Source: an uncultured Bryobacteraceae bacterium (GTDB lineage: Bacteria; Acidobacteriota; Terriglobia; Bryobacterales; Bryobacteraceae). Taken from it: DNA of 64,000 nucleotides. Position numbers and translations under genes: made by a program. Within the stretch, counting starts at the first letter, position 1. Each line of letters starts with the position of its first letter. Positions 51,248-61,469 of the stretch are shown here, in pieces. Location: assembly GCA_937924525.1 (NCBI GenBank), contig CALDSU010000016.1, positions 62,001-126,000 of the forward strand, read 5' to 3'. A model generated the notes under the pieces. It worked only from the letters and a program-made list of their open reading frames with translations, made no database searches and was not told where the DNA came from.

Positions 51248-52492
51248 TCAGTGAGACCCCAGCCAAGGCAGCCGCCCGGCCACGGTCCGGAGCACCTTGG
51301 GCACAAAGTGAAACGGGACCGGGCCGGCCGTCACCTGGCTGACGTTGCCCGCCAGATACAGGTCGAGATCCTTGCAGTAGAACAGCCAACTGCCGGTCGA
51401 CCCGGTGTGGCCGATGAGTGGGGGAAGCGGGCGGAACGGCGTGAACAGGCGTGGCACGCGGAAGCGCATCATGCCGAGTCCGTACTCGATGGGCCAACTG
51501 GGGGCGCGCAGCGCGGCGGCGTCGCGGGGAAACCCGAAGCGGCGCCAGGGGTTCGTCATCAGGCCAAAGGTTTCCGGGTTGGCGAACACGCCGCCGCGCA
51601 GCAGGGCTCGGAGAAAACGGATGCTTTCCTCCGCGGTGCTGAAGACGCTGAACAGCGACCGGTGCGCGCGCGGCATGGCCACCGCCCGGTTTTGAAACCA
51701 AAGCGAGGCGGGTTCCGGCGCCGGGTCCGCCGGCTCGGAGTGGCCGGGCAGCCACGTCCGCCGGAGATGGAGGGGGCGGAAGAGCATCTCCTCATACACC
51801 GTGTGCAACGGTCGGCCCGCGACCGTCTCGATGACGGCGATCAGCAGGAGGTAGTTGGTGTCGCAGTAACGCAGCTTGGGCCGGGGCGCATCCGCCGGCG
51901 GGGGAGGGAAGTGAGGCGTCATCCGGCTGCGAACCGTTTCGAGCGCTTCCTCGACGGTCCAGGCGAAATCGCCCTCTTCCACCAGCCGCTCGACCAGGGC
52001 ACGCCCGCCCCGCGGCCGGTCCTCGATGTAGTCCGCCAGTCCGGAGGTGTGGCCCAGCAGATGGCGGATGGTGATCCGGTCTGTGTAGTCGATGCCGCCC
52101 ATGCGGTGCAAGCCGCGCGTCAGGCGCGCCGGCAGGCAGGCCGTGAGGGGGGTGGCGAGGGTAATCTGCCCGGATTCGCACAGCCTGAGAATGGCCGCAG
52201 CCGTCAGCATCTTGTCGATGCTGGCGAGGAAGTAGGGCGTATCCGCACCCATGGGCGTGCCCTCGGGAGTGGCGTGCCCGGCGGCGCCGCACCAGCGGAA
52301 CGAGCCCTCCCCGGTTTCGACCGCCAGGACGGCGTGCGGAATCCGTTTCCTGGACGCCAGGTCATTCACCAGTCGCCGCAGGCGGAACTCGTGCTCCACG
52401 TGGCCAGTGTACGCGCTGGCCGCAGGCAGCGTAAAGACCAACGCCCGCGTGATCAACGCTCGACCGGTCACCCTTCCTTCCGGAATTTCCAT
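51248..52492 (-). CDS. Serine beta-lactamase-fold hydrolase (class C/esterase-like)
   Basis: A 414-residue protein. It has the SxxK motif in YFLASIDKMLTAAAILR, TIRHLLGHTSGLADYIEDRP, a second-motif region KLRYCDTNYLLLIAVIETVA and the C-terminal LIGHTGSTGSW (HTG). In most relatives the second motif is YxN; here it reads Y-C-D, a possible change in catalytic base geometry. Such proteins are usually esterases, D-aminopeptidases or carboxypeptidases rather than true beta-lactamases. The ATG at 52492 gives an N-terminal extension; a GTG near 52399 (VEHEFRLR) is a plausible shorter start. Confidence 0.8.
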   Translation of the reverse strand: MEIPEGRVTGRALITRALVFTLPAASAYTGHVEHEFRLRRLVNDLASRKRIPHAVLAVETGEGSFRWCGAAGHATPEGTPMGADTPYFLASIDKMLTAAAILRLCESGQITLATPLTACLPARLTRGLHRMGGIDYTDRITIRHLLGHTSGLADYIEDRPRGGRALVERLVEEGDFAWTVEEALETVRSRMTPHFPPPPADAPRPKLRYCDTNYLLLIAVIETVAGRPLHTVYEEMLFRPLHLRRTWLPGHSEPADPAPEPASLWFQNRAVAMPRAHRSLFSVFSTAEESIRFLRALLRGGVFANPETFGLMTNPWRRFGFPRDAAALRAPSWPIEYGLGMMRFRVPRLFTPFRPLPPLIGHTGSTGSWLFYCKDLDLYLAGNVSQVTAGPVPFHFVPKVLRTVAGRLPWLGSH

Positions 52493-52587
52493 CGCAGCGC
52501 AACTTCCGGGCTGGATCCGGGTTTCCCTGTTGGGACGCTTGCTATTCAGCCCGTCCGGTGAGGAAAAGAGGAGGGGAATAGACGTTT

Positions 52588-53289
52588 ATGTTACTTAAAT
52601 CACTCAGCATCGCCGCAGCGATTCTCCTGGTGAGCGCTGCCGCCGGTGACGCCCGAAACCGTACGGTCCATAAGACCGGTCCCCGCGGCGGCGAAACCAG
52701 GGCAACGTCCACGGCCTCGCGCGGGCAGTGGTCCGGCGCCCGTACCACTACGGGTCCCCGCGGCCGCACCGCGACCGGACAGGCCGCCGGGACGTATGGC
52801 CAGGGACAGTGGTCCGGAGCGGGAACAGGTACGGGACCGCGAGGCAGGACCGGCGTGGTGGAAGGTTCAGGCGCCTACGGCGGAGGTCAGGGGAGCCGCG
52901 ACACCACGGTCACCGGTTCCGGCGGGAAGAGCGTCCGCTCGCAGAGTTCCCGTTCGCGAAGCGATGGCCAGTGGAGCGCTGGCCGCACGGTGACCGGACC
53001 AGAGGGCAAGACGGTAACCTCACAGAGTTCAGGCGCCTATGGCGACGGCCGCTGGACCGGCAGCGGGACGACCACCGGACCCCAGGGGAACACTTCCACG
53101 TGGCAGGGTGAGGCGGTGCGCAACGGCAGCCAAGTCGACTACCGCGGCGAGGCTACGGGTCCTCGAGGAAGGACAGCGACATCGAGCGGGACCATCACCC
53201 GGACCGCGGATGGCCATGAGAAGTCCGGCACGGTGACCGGCCCGGGCGGCAAGTCGCGGCCGGTTTCCAGGACGGTGACACGCCAATAG
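52588..53289 (+). CDS. Secreted glycine/threonine-rich repeat protein
   Basis: A 233-residue protein with signal peptide (MLLKSLSIAAAILLVSAAAG). The mature part contains about five degenerate repeats of roughly 28-40 residues built on TGPxGxT ... GxYGxGxWxGxxT: ARTTTGPRGRTATGQ, GTGTGPRGRTGVVEG, RTVTGPEGKTVTSQSSGAYG, TTTGPQGNTSTWQG. It is almost free of hydrophobic and cysteine residues. The pattern suggests an extended beta or disordered surface protein; the function is unknown. A GAGGAGGGG sequence sits about 13 bases before the ATG. Confidence 0.75.
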   Translation: MLLKSLSIAAAILLVSAAAGDARNRTVHKTGPRGGETRATSTASRGQWSGARTTTGPRGRTATGQAAGTYGQGQWSGAGTGTGPRGRTGVVEGSGAYGGGQGSRDTTVTGSGGKSVRSQSSRSRSDGQWSAGRTVTGPEGKTVTSQSSGAYGDGRWTGSGTTTGPQGNTSTWQGEAVRNGSQVDYRGEATGPRGRTATSSGTITRTADGHEKSGTVTGPGGKSRPVSRTVTRQ

Positions 53290-53467
53290 ATGCCTGGCGG
53301 GGCCACGGAACGCCGGGAACTCCCGGGCAAACGCCGATCCGGCGCGGCGCGCCGCGCCGGCCCCCTTCTCTTCCGCCGCGAAATGTGATCGCATGAAAAC
53401 GGAGCCTTGATGTACTCCGCTTTCCCATCCTCCGGGTTTCATTCTCCAACTGAATCGGGACTTTTTG

Positions 53468-54022
53468 ATGATTTCGGCATCTTCCGAAGTGTCTTCGCGG
53501 AGCGGTGCGCTTTCCGCGGAGGATCAGGAGTTTATCGATCAACTCCTGGCGCAATCCGAGAGCCGGCCAGGCATGCTGCTGGGTCTCCTCCAGGAGATTC
53601 AGGAGCGGCATCCCCATAAATACCTTCCCTTGGAAGTACTCGATTATCTGGCGGCCAAGACTGGAATTCCGCGCGCGCGGATTTACAGTGTCGCCACCTT
53701 TTACGCTCTGTTCAACCTGAAGCCGCAAGGCGAACACACCATCTGCATCTGCCGGGGGACGGCCTGCCACACGCGCGGGTCGCGGCAGTTGCTGGAACGG
53801 TTGAAGACGCAGCTTGGGCTGCAAGCCGACGAAGAAGAGGGCAGCGCCGATAAGCTCTCCGTCACCACGCCGGACCGGCGTTTCACGGTGCGCACGGTGG
53901 CCTGCTTCGGGCAGTGCGCGCTGGCGCCGGTGGTGGAGGTGAATCACGCCATTCTCGGGCACGTGAACGAGCGCACCCTGGAGCGCGAAGTGGAAGCGGT
54001 GCGGAAAGGAGGACGGCGGTGA
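53468..54022 (+). CDS. hoxE: NuoE/HoxE-like [2Fe-2S] subunit of the hydrogenase complex
   Basis: A 184-residue thioredoxin-fold ferredoxin. It has IYSVATFYALFNLKPQGEH and the cluster ligands CICRGTACHTRGSRQLLERL and later TVACFGQCALAPVVEVNHAI, i.e. C-x4-C and C-x3-C, as in the 24-kDa subunit of complex I. It passes electrons between the FMN of the NuoF-like subunit and other centres. The ATG at 53468 is preceded by a TTG in frame. Its stop overlaps the start of the next gene (GTGA). Confidence 0.9.
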   Translation: MISASSEVSSRSGALSAEDQEFIDQLLAQSESRPGMLLGLLQEIQERHPHKYLPLEVLDYLAAKTGIPRARIYSVATFYALFNLKPQGEHTICICRGTACHTRGSRQLLERLKTQLGLQADEEEGSADKLSVTTPDRRFTVRTVACFGQCALAPVVEVNHAILGHVNERTLEREVEAVRKGGRR

Positions 54023-57000
54023 CGCCGCATCGCATCACGGATCTGGCAGGGTTCAACACGGCGCGGGAGGCGGGTCTAGCGAAACTGCTGCCTCCGCGGC
54101 CGCGCATCGCGGTGGGCATGGGCACGTGCGGGTCGGGAAACGGCGCCGAGTCGGTGTACCACGCGTTCAGCGACGCCATCGCGGGCCGCGGGTTGGGTTT
54201 TGCCTTGTCGCGCGTGGGTTGCTTCGGTTGCTGCGCGGAAGAACCGCTGGTGAATGTCTGGCTGCCGGGCAAACCGCTCGTGATCTTGCGGCGGGTCCAG
54301 GCCAGCGACGTGCCGGCAATTCTGGACGATCTGGCCGCCGGACGGGTGCCGGAGGAGATCGCGCTCGCCCAGATCGAGGAATGGGACCACATCACGGCCC
54401 ACATCAAGTATGGCAACGGGTATCCCGGTATTCCGTCGTGGGACGAGGTGCCGTTCTTCAAGGGTCAGCGGAAGATCGTGCTGCGCAACTGCGGCCTCAT
54501 CAGCCCGGACGATATCGAGGAGTACCTGGCGGTGGGCGGCTATCAGGGCCTGTACAAGGTGCTGATGGATGGCAATCCCGACGCGGCGATTGAACAGATC
54601 AAGGCGGCGAAACTCCGCGGGCGCGGGGGCGCCGGCTACCAGACCGGCATCAAGTGGGAAATGATGCGCAAGGCCCGCGCGGAGCGCAAGTTTGTGATCT
54701 GCAACGCGGACGAGGGCGATCCCGGGGCGTACATGAACCGCAACGAGATCGAGTCCGACCCGCATGCGCTGCTCGAAGGCATGATCATCGGCGGCTACGT
54801 GATGGGCGCCGAGGAAGGCATCATCTATGTGCGGGCCGAGTATCCGCTGGCGGTCCATCGTCTGCAATTGGCGATCGAGCAGGCGCGGGATTACGGCATC
54901 CTGGGCGACAACGTGCTGGGCCGCGGATTCCGATTCCATCTGCAACTGGTGGAGGGCGCCGGGGCGTTCGTGTGCGGCGAAGAGACCGCGCTGATCCGGT
55001 CGCTCGAGGGACGTGCGGGCCGCCCGACGCCGCGGCCGCCTTATCCGGCCGAAAGCGGCCTGTCTGGCTACCCGACCACCATCAACAACGTCGAGACCTG
55101 GTACAACGTCGCGCCCATCCTGGTCAAGGGTCCGGCGTGGTTCACCGAAACCGGCAGTCCGAAGAGCCCGGGCACCAAGGTGTTCTCGCTGGTCGGCAAG
55201 GTGCAGGCCACCGGGCTGGTGGAAATGCCGCTCGGTACGCCGCTGAAGACCTTTATCTACGACGTGGGCGGCGGCGGTATCCACGGCCGCAACATCAAAG
55301 CGGTCCAGACGGGAGGCCCGTCGGGCGGCTGCATACCGCAGGACATGTTCGACACCCCGGTGGACTACGAGACGCTGGCGCAGATCGGTTCCATCATGGG
55401 TTCCGGCGGCATGGTGGTGATGGATGAAGACAACTGCATGGTGGATGTGGCGCGCTACTTCATCGAGTTCACCCAGTCGGAATCGTGCGGCAAATGCGTG
55501 CCCTGCCGCGTGGGCTTGGACAAAGCGCTCTACTACCTGAACAAGTTCACGCGCGGCGAGGCCACGGACCGCGACTTGGCGCTGCTCGACGAGCTTTCGC
55601 GGATGGTGCGCGACACGTCGCTGTGCGGCCTCGGTCAGTCGGCGCCGAACCCGGTGTTGACCACCATGCGCCACTTCATGCACGAGTTCGAGGACCACAT
55701 CCGCGCCCGCCGCTGCCGCGCGGGGGTGTGCGAGGAACTCGCGCTGAGTCCCTGCGAGAACTCCTGCCCGTTGCACATGAACATTCCCCGATATCTGCAA
55801 CTGCTGAAGGAGGACCGGCTGGAGGATGCGTTTCTGTCGGTGGCGATCGACAACCCGCTGCCGGCGTCGACCGGGCGCGTCTGCCAGCACCCCTGCGAAA
55901 ACCGGTGCCGGCGCGCCACGCGGGACGAGTCCGTCAACATGCGGGAAGTCCACCGGTACATCACGGATATGGCGTTTGAGCTGCCGGGCTATGCGAAACT
56001 GCTTGAGCGGCTGGCCGCCTGCCGGCTGCCGCCGACGGGCAAGAAGATCGCGGTGGTGGGCGGCGGCCCGACCGGTCTGGCGTGCGCGTTCTATTGCGCC
56101 CTGCTGGGCCACGAGGCGACGATCTACGACGCAAACCCCAAGGCAGGCGGCATGCTGCGCTACGCGTTGCCCGAGTACCGTCTGCCCAAGAAGGTGCTGG
56201 ACCGGGAACTCGATATCGTCTGGAGTGTGGGCGTGCGGTTTGTCGGTCCGGTCAAGGTGCCGGGCGAGCTTTCGCTGAACGACCTGGACGCGCAATACGA
56301 CGCGGTGTTTCTCGCCATCGGCACCTGGAAGGAATCCTGGGTGTATCTGCCGGGGACGGAGTTGTCCGGCGTGCGGCCCGCGCTGCCCTTCCTGGAAGGG
56401 GTGGCGAAGGGAGAGACGCCCGCGCTCGGCTCGCGGGTGGTGGTGATCGGCGGCGGCAACGCGGCCATCGACTCCGCCCGCACGGCGCTGCGGCTGGGCG
56501 CGCGAGTGACCATCATCTACCGGCGCGAGCGCAAGGACATGCCGGCGATTCCCGAAGAGACCGAAGCCGCCGAAGCCGAAGGCGCGCAGATCATGTTTCT
56601 GGCCGCTCCGCACCGGATTGTAGGCAACCCCGACGGAGGCGTTCAGGCGATTGAGGTAGTGAAAACGCGGCTCGGCGAGTATGACGCCTCCGGTCGCCGC
56701 CGGCCGGTCCCGACCGATGAGATTCTGCGCGTCGAGTGCGACTCGGTGATTCTGGCGGTCGGCGAAACCGTGGATCAGGACTTCGCGAAAGCCTCAGGCT
56801 TGAAGATCACGCCGAAGGGGCTCATCGAGGTCAACCGTTACACGCTGGAGACCAGCCGTCCGAAGTTCTACGCGGGCGGCGATCTGATCACGGGGGCTTC
56901 GAACGTGTCGAACGCCATGGGTTATGGCAAGAAGGCGGCGCGCTTCATGGATGAATGGCTGATGGGCGAGCGGCGCTGGGAACGGATCTTCCCCGTGTGG

Positions 57001-57180
57001 GAATACGACCAGACCGCGCCGCCGCGTGCCAGCGCCAGCCGCCGGCACGTGGTGACCGAGATTGCGCCGGCCGAGCGCGCGCAGACCTTTGCGGAAGCCA
57101 CCCGGGGCCTGACCGCGGTGGAAGCCATGGAAGAAGCGTGCCGATGTTTGCGCTGTGACGTGCGCAACGGTCACCACTAG
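54019..57180 (+). CDS. hoxF: HoxF/NuoF-like flavoprotein fused to GltD/NfnB-type NAD(P) oxidoreductase
   Basis: A 1053-residue fusion. Residues ~25-115: thioredoxin-like [2Fe-2S] region (GMGTCGSGNGAES, VGCFGCCAEEPLVNV). ~140-560: NuoF core with FMN loop LRGRGGAGYQTGIKWEMMRK, NAD site FVICNADEGDPGAYMNR and [4Fe-4S] site SESCGKCVPCRVG. ~570-660: two [4Fe-4S] ligand sets of the GltD/DPYD type (CENSCPLHMN, CQHPCENRCRR). ~675-1000: FAD loop KIAVVGGGPTGLACAFYCAL and nucleotide loop VVVIGGGNAAIDSARTALRL with YRRERKDMPA. The end has EEACRCLRCDV. It should exchange electrons with NAD(H) and a second nucleotide, probably NADP(H). GTG start overlaps hoxE by four bases. Confidence 0.88.
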   Translation: MTPHRITDLAGFNTAREAGLAKLLPPRPRIAVGMGTCGSGNGAESVYHAFSDAIAGRGLGFALSRVGCFGCCAEEPLVNVWLPGKPLVILRRVQASDVPAILDDLAAGRVPEEIALAQIEEWDHITAHIKYGNGYPGIPSWDEVPFFKGQRKIVLRNCGLISPDDIEEYLAVGGYQGLYKVLMDGNPDAAIEQIKAAKLRGRGGAGYQTGIKWEMMRKARAERKFVICNADEGDPGAYMNRNEIESDPHALLEGMIIGGYVMGAEEGIIYVRAEYPLAVHRLQLAIEQARDYGILGDNVLGRGFRFHLQLVEGAGAFVCGEETALIRSLEGRAGRPTPRPPYPAESGLSGYPTTINNVETWYNVAPILVKGPAWFTETGSPKSPGTKVFSLVGKVQATGLVEMPLGTPLKTFIYDVGGGGIHGRNIKAVQTGGPSGGCIPQDMFDTPVDYETLAQIGSIMGSGGMVVMDEDNCMVDVARYFIEFTQSESCGKCVPCRVGLDKALYYLNKFTRGEATDRDLALLDELSRMVRDTSLCGLGQSAPNPVLTTMRHFMHEFEDHIRARRCRAGVCEELALSPCENSCPLHMNIPRYLQLLKEDRLEDAFLSVAIDNPLPASTGRVCQHPCENRCRRATRDESVNMREVHRYITDMAFELPGYAKLLERLAACRLPPTGKKIAVVGGGPTGLACAFYCALLGHEATIYDANPKAGGMLRYALPEYRLPKKVLDRELDIVWSVGVRFVGPVKVPGELSLNDLDAQYDAVFLAIGTWKESWVYLPGTELSGVRPALPFLEGVAKGETPALGSRVVVIGGGNAAIDSARTALRLGARVTIIYRRERKDMPAIPEETEAAEAEGAQIMFLAAPHRIVGNPDGGVQAIEVVKTRLGEYDASGRRRPVPTDEILRVECDSVILAVGETVDQDFAKASGLKITPKGLIEVNRYTLETSRPKFYAGGDLITGASNVSNAMGYGKKAARFMDEWLMGERRWERIFPVWEYDQTAPPRASASRRHVVTEIAPAERAQTFAEATRGLTAVEAMEEACRCLRCDVRNGHH

Positions 57181-57191
57181 GAGAGCGGACG

Positions 57192-57902
57192 ATGCCGAAC
57201 CGAGTTTCGATACGACTGGATGGAGAATACATCCGGGCGACGCGCGGGCAGACGATCCTGGAAGCCGCGCGGGCCAATGGGAAGTTCATCCCTTCCCTCT
57301 GCGCCATGAAAGGCCTGCACCCGGTGGGCGCGTGCCGGCTCTGCGTGGTGGAGGTGGCGGGCGTGGGACGCCTGCTGCCCGCCTGCACCACCGCGGTGCA
57401 GGACGGCATGAGCGTCACCACCGCGTCGGAAAAGCTGCGCCACTACCGGCGCATGATCCTCGAGTTGCTGTTCGCCGAACGGAACCACGTGTGCGCGGTC
57501 TGCGTGTCGAACGGGCACTGCGAACTGCAAGCGCTGGCCAAGCGGCTGGGAGTGACCAGCGTGCGTTACCCATACGCGTTCCCCCGCCTGGAGGCCGACC
57601 TGACGCATCCGCGTTACGTCCTGGACCACAACCGCTGCATTCTCTGCACGCGCTGCGTTCGGGTGTGCAGCGATGTGGAGGGGGCGTACGTGTGGGACAT
57701 CGGCGCGCGCGGCGTGCAGTCGCGGCTGGTGTGCGAATTGAACGTGCCGTGGGGGCAGTCGGAAAACTGCACCAGTTGCGGCAAGTGCGTGCAGGCGTGT
57801 CCGACGGGGGCCCTGGCGGAAAAGGGCTTTGCGGCGGAGGAAATGACCAAGCGCCTGGAGCCCATCGCGCGGCTGGCGTCCAGCCGGGGAGGCCGGATAT
57901 GA
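57192..57902 (+). CDS. hoxU: HoxU-like diaphorase subunit (NuoG N-terminal type)
   Basis: A 236-residue iron-sulfur protein. An N-terminal plant-type [2Fe-2S] domain has NGKFIPSLCAMKGLHPVGAC then RLCVVEV and LPACTT. A [4Fe-4S] His/Cys site follows (HVCAVCVSNGHCELQ), and then two ferredoxin-type [4Fe-4S] sites: CILCTRCVRVCSD and CTSCGKCVQACPTGAL. It carries electrons from the NAD(P)-reactive flavoprotein to the hydrogenase module. The start follows the fusion gene by 11 bases; the stop overlaps hoxY in ATGA. Confidence 0.92.
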   Translation: MPNRVSIRLDGEYIRATRGQTILEAARANGKFIPSLCAMKGLHPVGACRLCVVEVAGVGRLLPACTTAVQDGMSVTTASEKLRHYRRMILELLFAERNHVCAVCVSNGHCELQALAKRLGVTSVRYPYAFPRLEADLTHPRYVLDHNRCILCTRCVRVCSDVEGAYVWDIGARGVQSRLVCELNVPWGQSENCTSCGKCVQACPTGALAEKGFAAEEMTKRLEPIARLASSRGGRI

Positions 57903-58429
57903 GTAAAGCAAGAGTAGCCACGGTCTGGTTGGACGGGTGTTCCGGCTGTCATATGTCGCTGCTGGACATCGACGAGGCGATCCTGGCGCTGGCCAAGAAG
58001 GCGGACCTGGTGTACGGCCCGCTGGTGGACGCGCAGGAGTTCCCCGAGGAGGTCGACATCACGCTGGTGGAAGGGGCGGTGAGCAGCCAGGACGATCTGA
58101 AACTGGTGCAGAAGATCCGCCGCAGGACCCGGTTGCTGGTGTCGCTCGGCGACTGCGCGGTGACCGCCAATGTGCCCTCCCTGCGGAACAGTCTTCGCCC
58201 GCACGACCTGTTGCAGACGATGTACGTGCATCGCGTGGACGCCGATCCGAGTTTGCCCGGCGACGGCGCTCCCCCGCTGCTGCGGCGGGCCGTGCCGGTG
58301 CATGAAGTGGTGCCGGTGGACCTCCATCTGCCGGGCTGCCCGCCCAAACCGGACGCGATCCTGCTGGTGCTCGGCGAGGCGCTGGAAGGCCGCCGGCCGG
58401 AACTGGCCGGCAAAGTGGTGTTCGGATAA
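57899..58429 (+). CDS. hoxY: [NiFe] hydrogenase small subunit (HoxY-like)
   Basis: A 176-residue small subunit. Cluster cysteines lie in VATVWLDGCSGCHMSLLDID (C-x2-C), LVSLGDCAVTANVPSLRN and VDLHLPGCPPKPDAILLVLG. This is the short form of group 3 soluble hydrogenases with a single proximal [4Fe-4S] cluster and no Tat leader, so a cytoplasmic enzyme. A longer in-frame ORF upstream is spurious; the ATG at 57899 overlaps the hoxU stop. Confidence 0.92.
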   Translation: MSKARVATVWLDGCSGCHMSLLDIDEAILALAKKADLVYGPLVDAQEFPEEVDITLVEGAVSSQDDLKLVQKIRRRTRLLVSLGDCAVTANVPSLRNSLRPHDLLQTMYVHRVDADPSLPGDGAPPLLRRAVPVHEVVPVDLHLPGCPPKPDAILLVLGEALEGRRPELAGKVVFG

Positions 58430-58440
58430 GGAGAAGCCGC

Positions 58441-59862
<1,422 letters not shown>

Positions 59863-59900
59863 AAGCCGCCGGAGATGGCGATCCTGCGCGCGCAGGGGCT

Positions 59901-61444
59901 TCAATGCCATCTGCGGATGCGAGCCCAGACCTCCGCCATGGGCGCTTTCAGCCCGCGGCAGACAAAGAGGTCGAAGTGTTCATCCGGCATCGAGCGGGCG
60001 TGCTCGACGCGGCCGGCGCGCTCGACGGAGGCGAAGTTCTCGGGGAGATCGTGGCCGCTGGATCCCACGACGATGACTACTTCCCCGGAATAGTCGCGCG
60101 GGCCCCAGAGCCAGTAATTCATATGCCCGCTGATCGCCCGGGGCAGTCCGTGCCGCGGCCCGAAGAAATCGATCGCGCCCGCTTCGCCGTAGTTGTCCGC
60201 AAAGATTGCGGCCTTGGCCCGCTCCGCCGGCGGCAGGGCGTGGTAGACGCGCGCGACCTCGGCCACTAACTCGGACCAGCCGAATTGATCGCCCAGGTGT
60301 TGCGGCAGCCTGGCCCGCAGGTGGCCACGCTCGGTGCGGGGCACGTCGAACGGGAGCGCTTCCACGTACTGGACCAGACGGTCCGGCGGAAGGAGCGGAA
60401 CCACCAGGGAGCAAAGGCGGCGCCGCCTATGGCCAGCGTGGCCAGCGCGGCGGGGCGCATCCAGGCGCGCCCCGTCCGCGCCGACCAGCGTTCCCAGGCA
60501 ACCCCTCCCGCCGCCATCAACATCGGATAGGCGGACGCCACGTAGTAGTGCTTCCCCTTCAGCAGCAGAAAGGTGAGCAGCACCGTGAGAAACGCCCATC
60601 CCAGCGCCCGGTCACGGCGGCCCTCCTTGGCGAACAGCAGGCGCCAAAGGCCGGCCAGCCATACCGGAGCGGTGAACGGGTTCATGACCAGCAGTTGCTG
60701 GCCCAGGAAGGACAGCGGGGCAAGCTGGATATCCCGTCCACTCTGCCGCAGGTTCAGCGTCAGTTGACAAGGCCAATCGTGGGTCGCGTTCCACCACAGG
60801 TTGGGAAGGAAAACCACGAGCGCCGCGCCTCCCCCGGCCCAAAACCAGGGGCTGCGCAGGAATCTTCCTTCGCGAGTCAGCAGCAGGCCCACGACTATGC
60901 CGAACCCGAACACCAGGACGGAGTATTTGGTTTGCAGACCCAGTCCCGCCAGAACGCCGAAGCCGAGCCAGTAGCGGCCGTCGCCAGAACGGATCGCGAG
61001 CAGCGCCAGGTAAGCCGCGCTCAGCCAGATCAGCGGTTCCAGCGCATTCATCGTCATCAGGTAGTGATTCGCCAGCAGGACCGGCGCGGCGATAACGGCC
61101 AGGCAGGCAAGCGCCTGCGCGAACCGGCCGCCGCCCAAAGTGCGGGTGAACATCCCGGTCAGCAGTACCAGCGCGGCGCCGGCGATCGCCGGCAGCGTCC
61201 TCAGCCCCAGGACGGAGTCGCCGAACAAGGCCCGCCCGGCTCTCGCCAGGAGCGCGACCATCGGCGGGTGGTCGACGTAGCCCCAGTCGAGGTGGTCGCC
61301 GCAGTCGAGGAAATAGAGCTCATCGCGGAAGTAGCCATACTGCCCCGAGGTGGCCAGGTGGAGCACCAGCTTGGCGGCAGCCAGGAGCCAGACCACCCCG
61401 AGACCGGCGAGGGCGCGGTCCCCCATTTCGCGTGCGGATCTCAT
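59901..61444 (-). pseudogene. GT39/ArnT-like membrane glycosyltransferase, frameshifted
   Basis: Two frames make one protein of about 510 residues. The first (61444 to ~60405) has GYFRDELYFLDCGDHLDWGY and VDHPPMVALLARAGRALFGD, the N-terminal acidic loop of PMT/ArnT-like enzymes, then eight or more membrane helices, with TKYSVLVFGFGIVVGLLL, LLLKGKHYYVASAYPMLM and ending GGAAFAPWW. The second (~60405 to 59901) has VPLLPPDRLVQYVEALPFDV, AIFADNYGEAGAIDFFGPRH and GHMNYWLWGPRDYSGEVVIV. One extra G in TGGTGG near 60401-60407 would join them. It uses polyprenyl-linked sugars in known members. Sequencing error or a true mutation are both possible. Confidence 0.75.
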
Positions 61445-61469
61445 GCGAACCAAGTGTACGAGAGCGCCG

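Noticed and set aside
54076-56613. 845-codon minus-strand frame opposite the HoxF-GltD fusion
   Set aside because: Antisense shadow with no recognisable domains, while the plus frame has all cofactor motifs.
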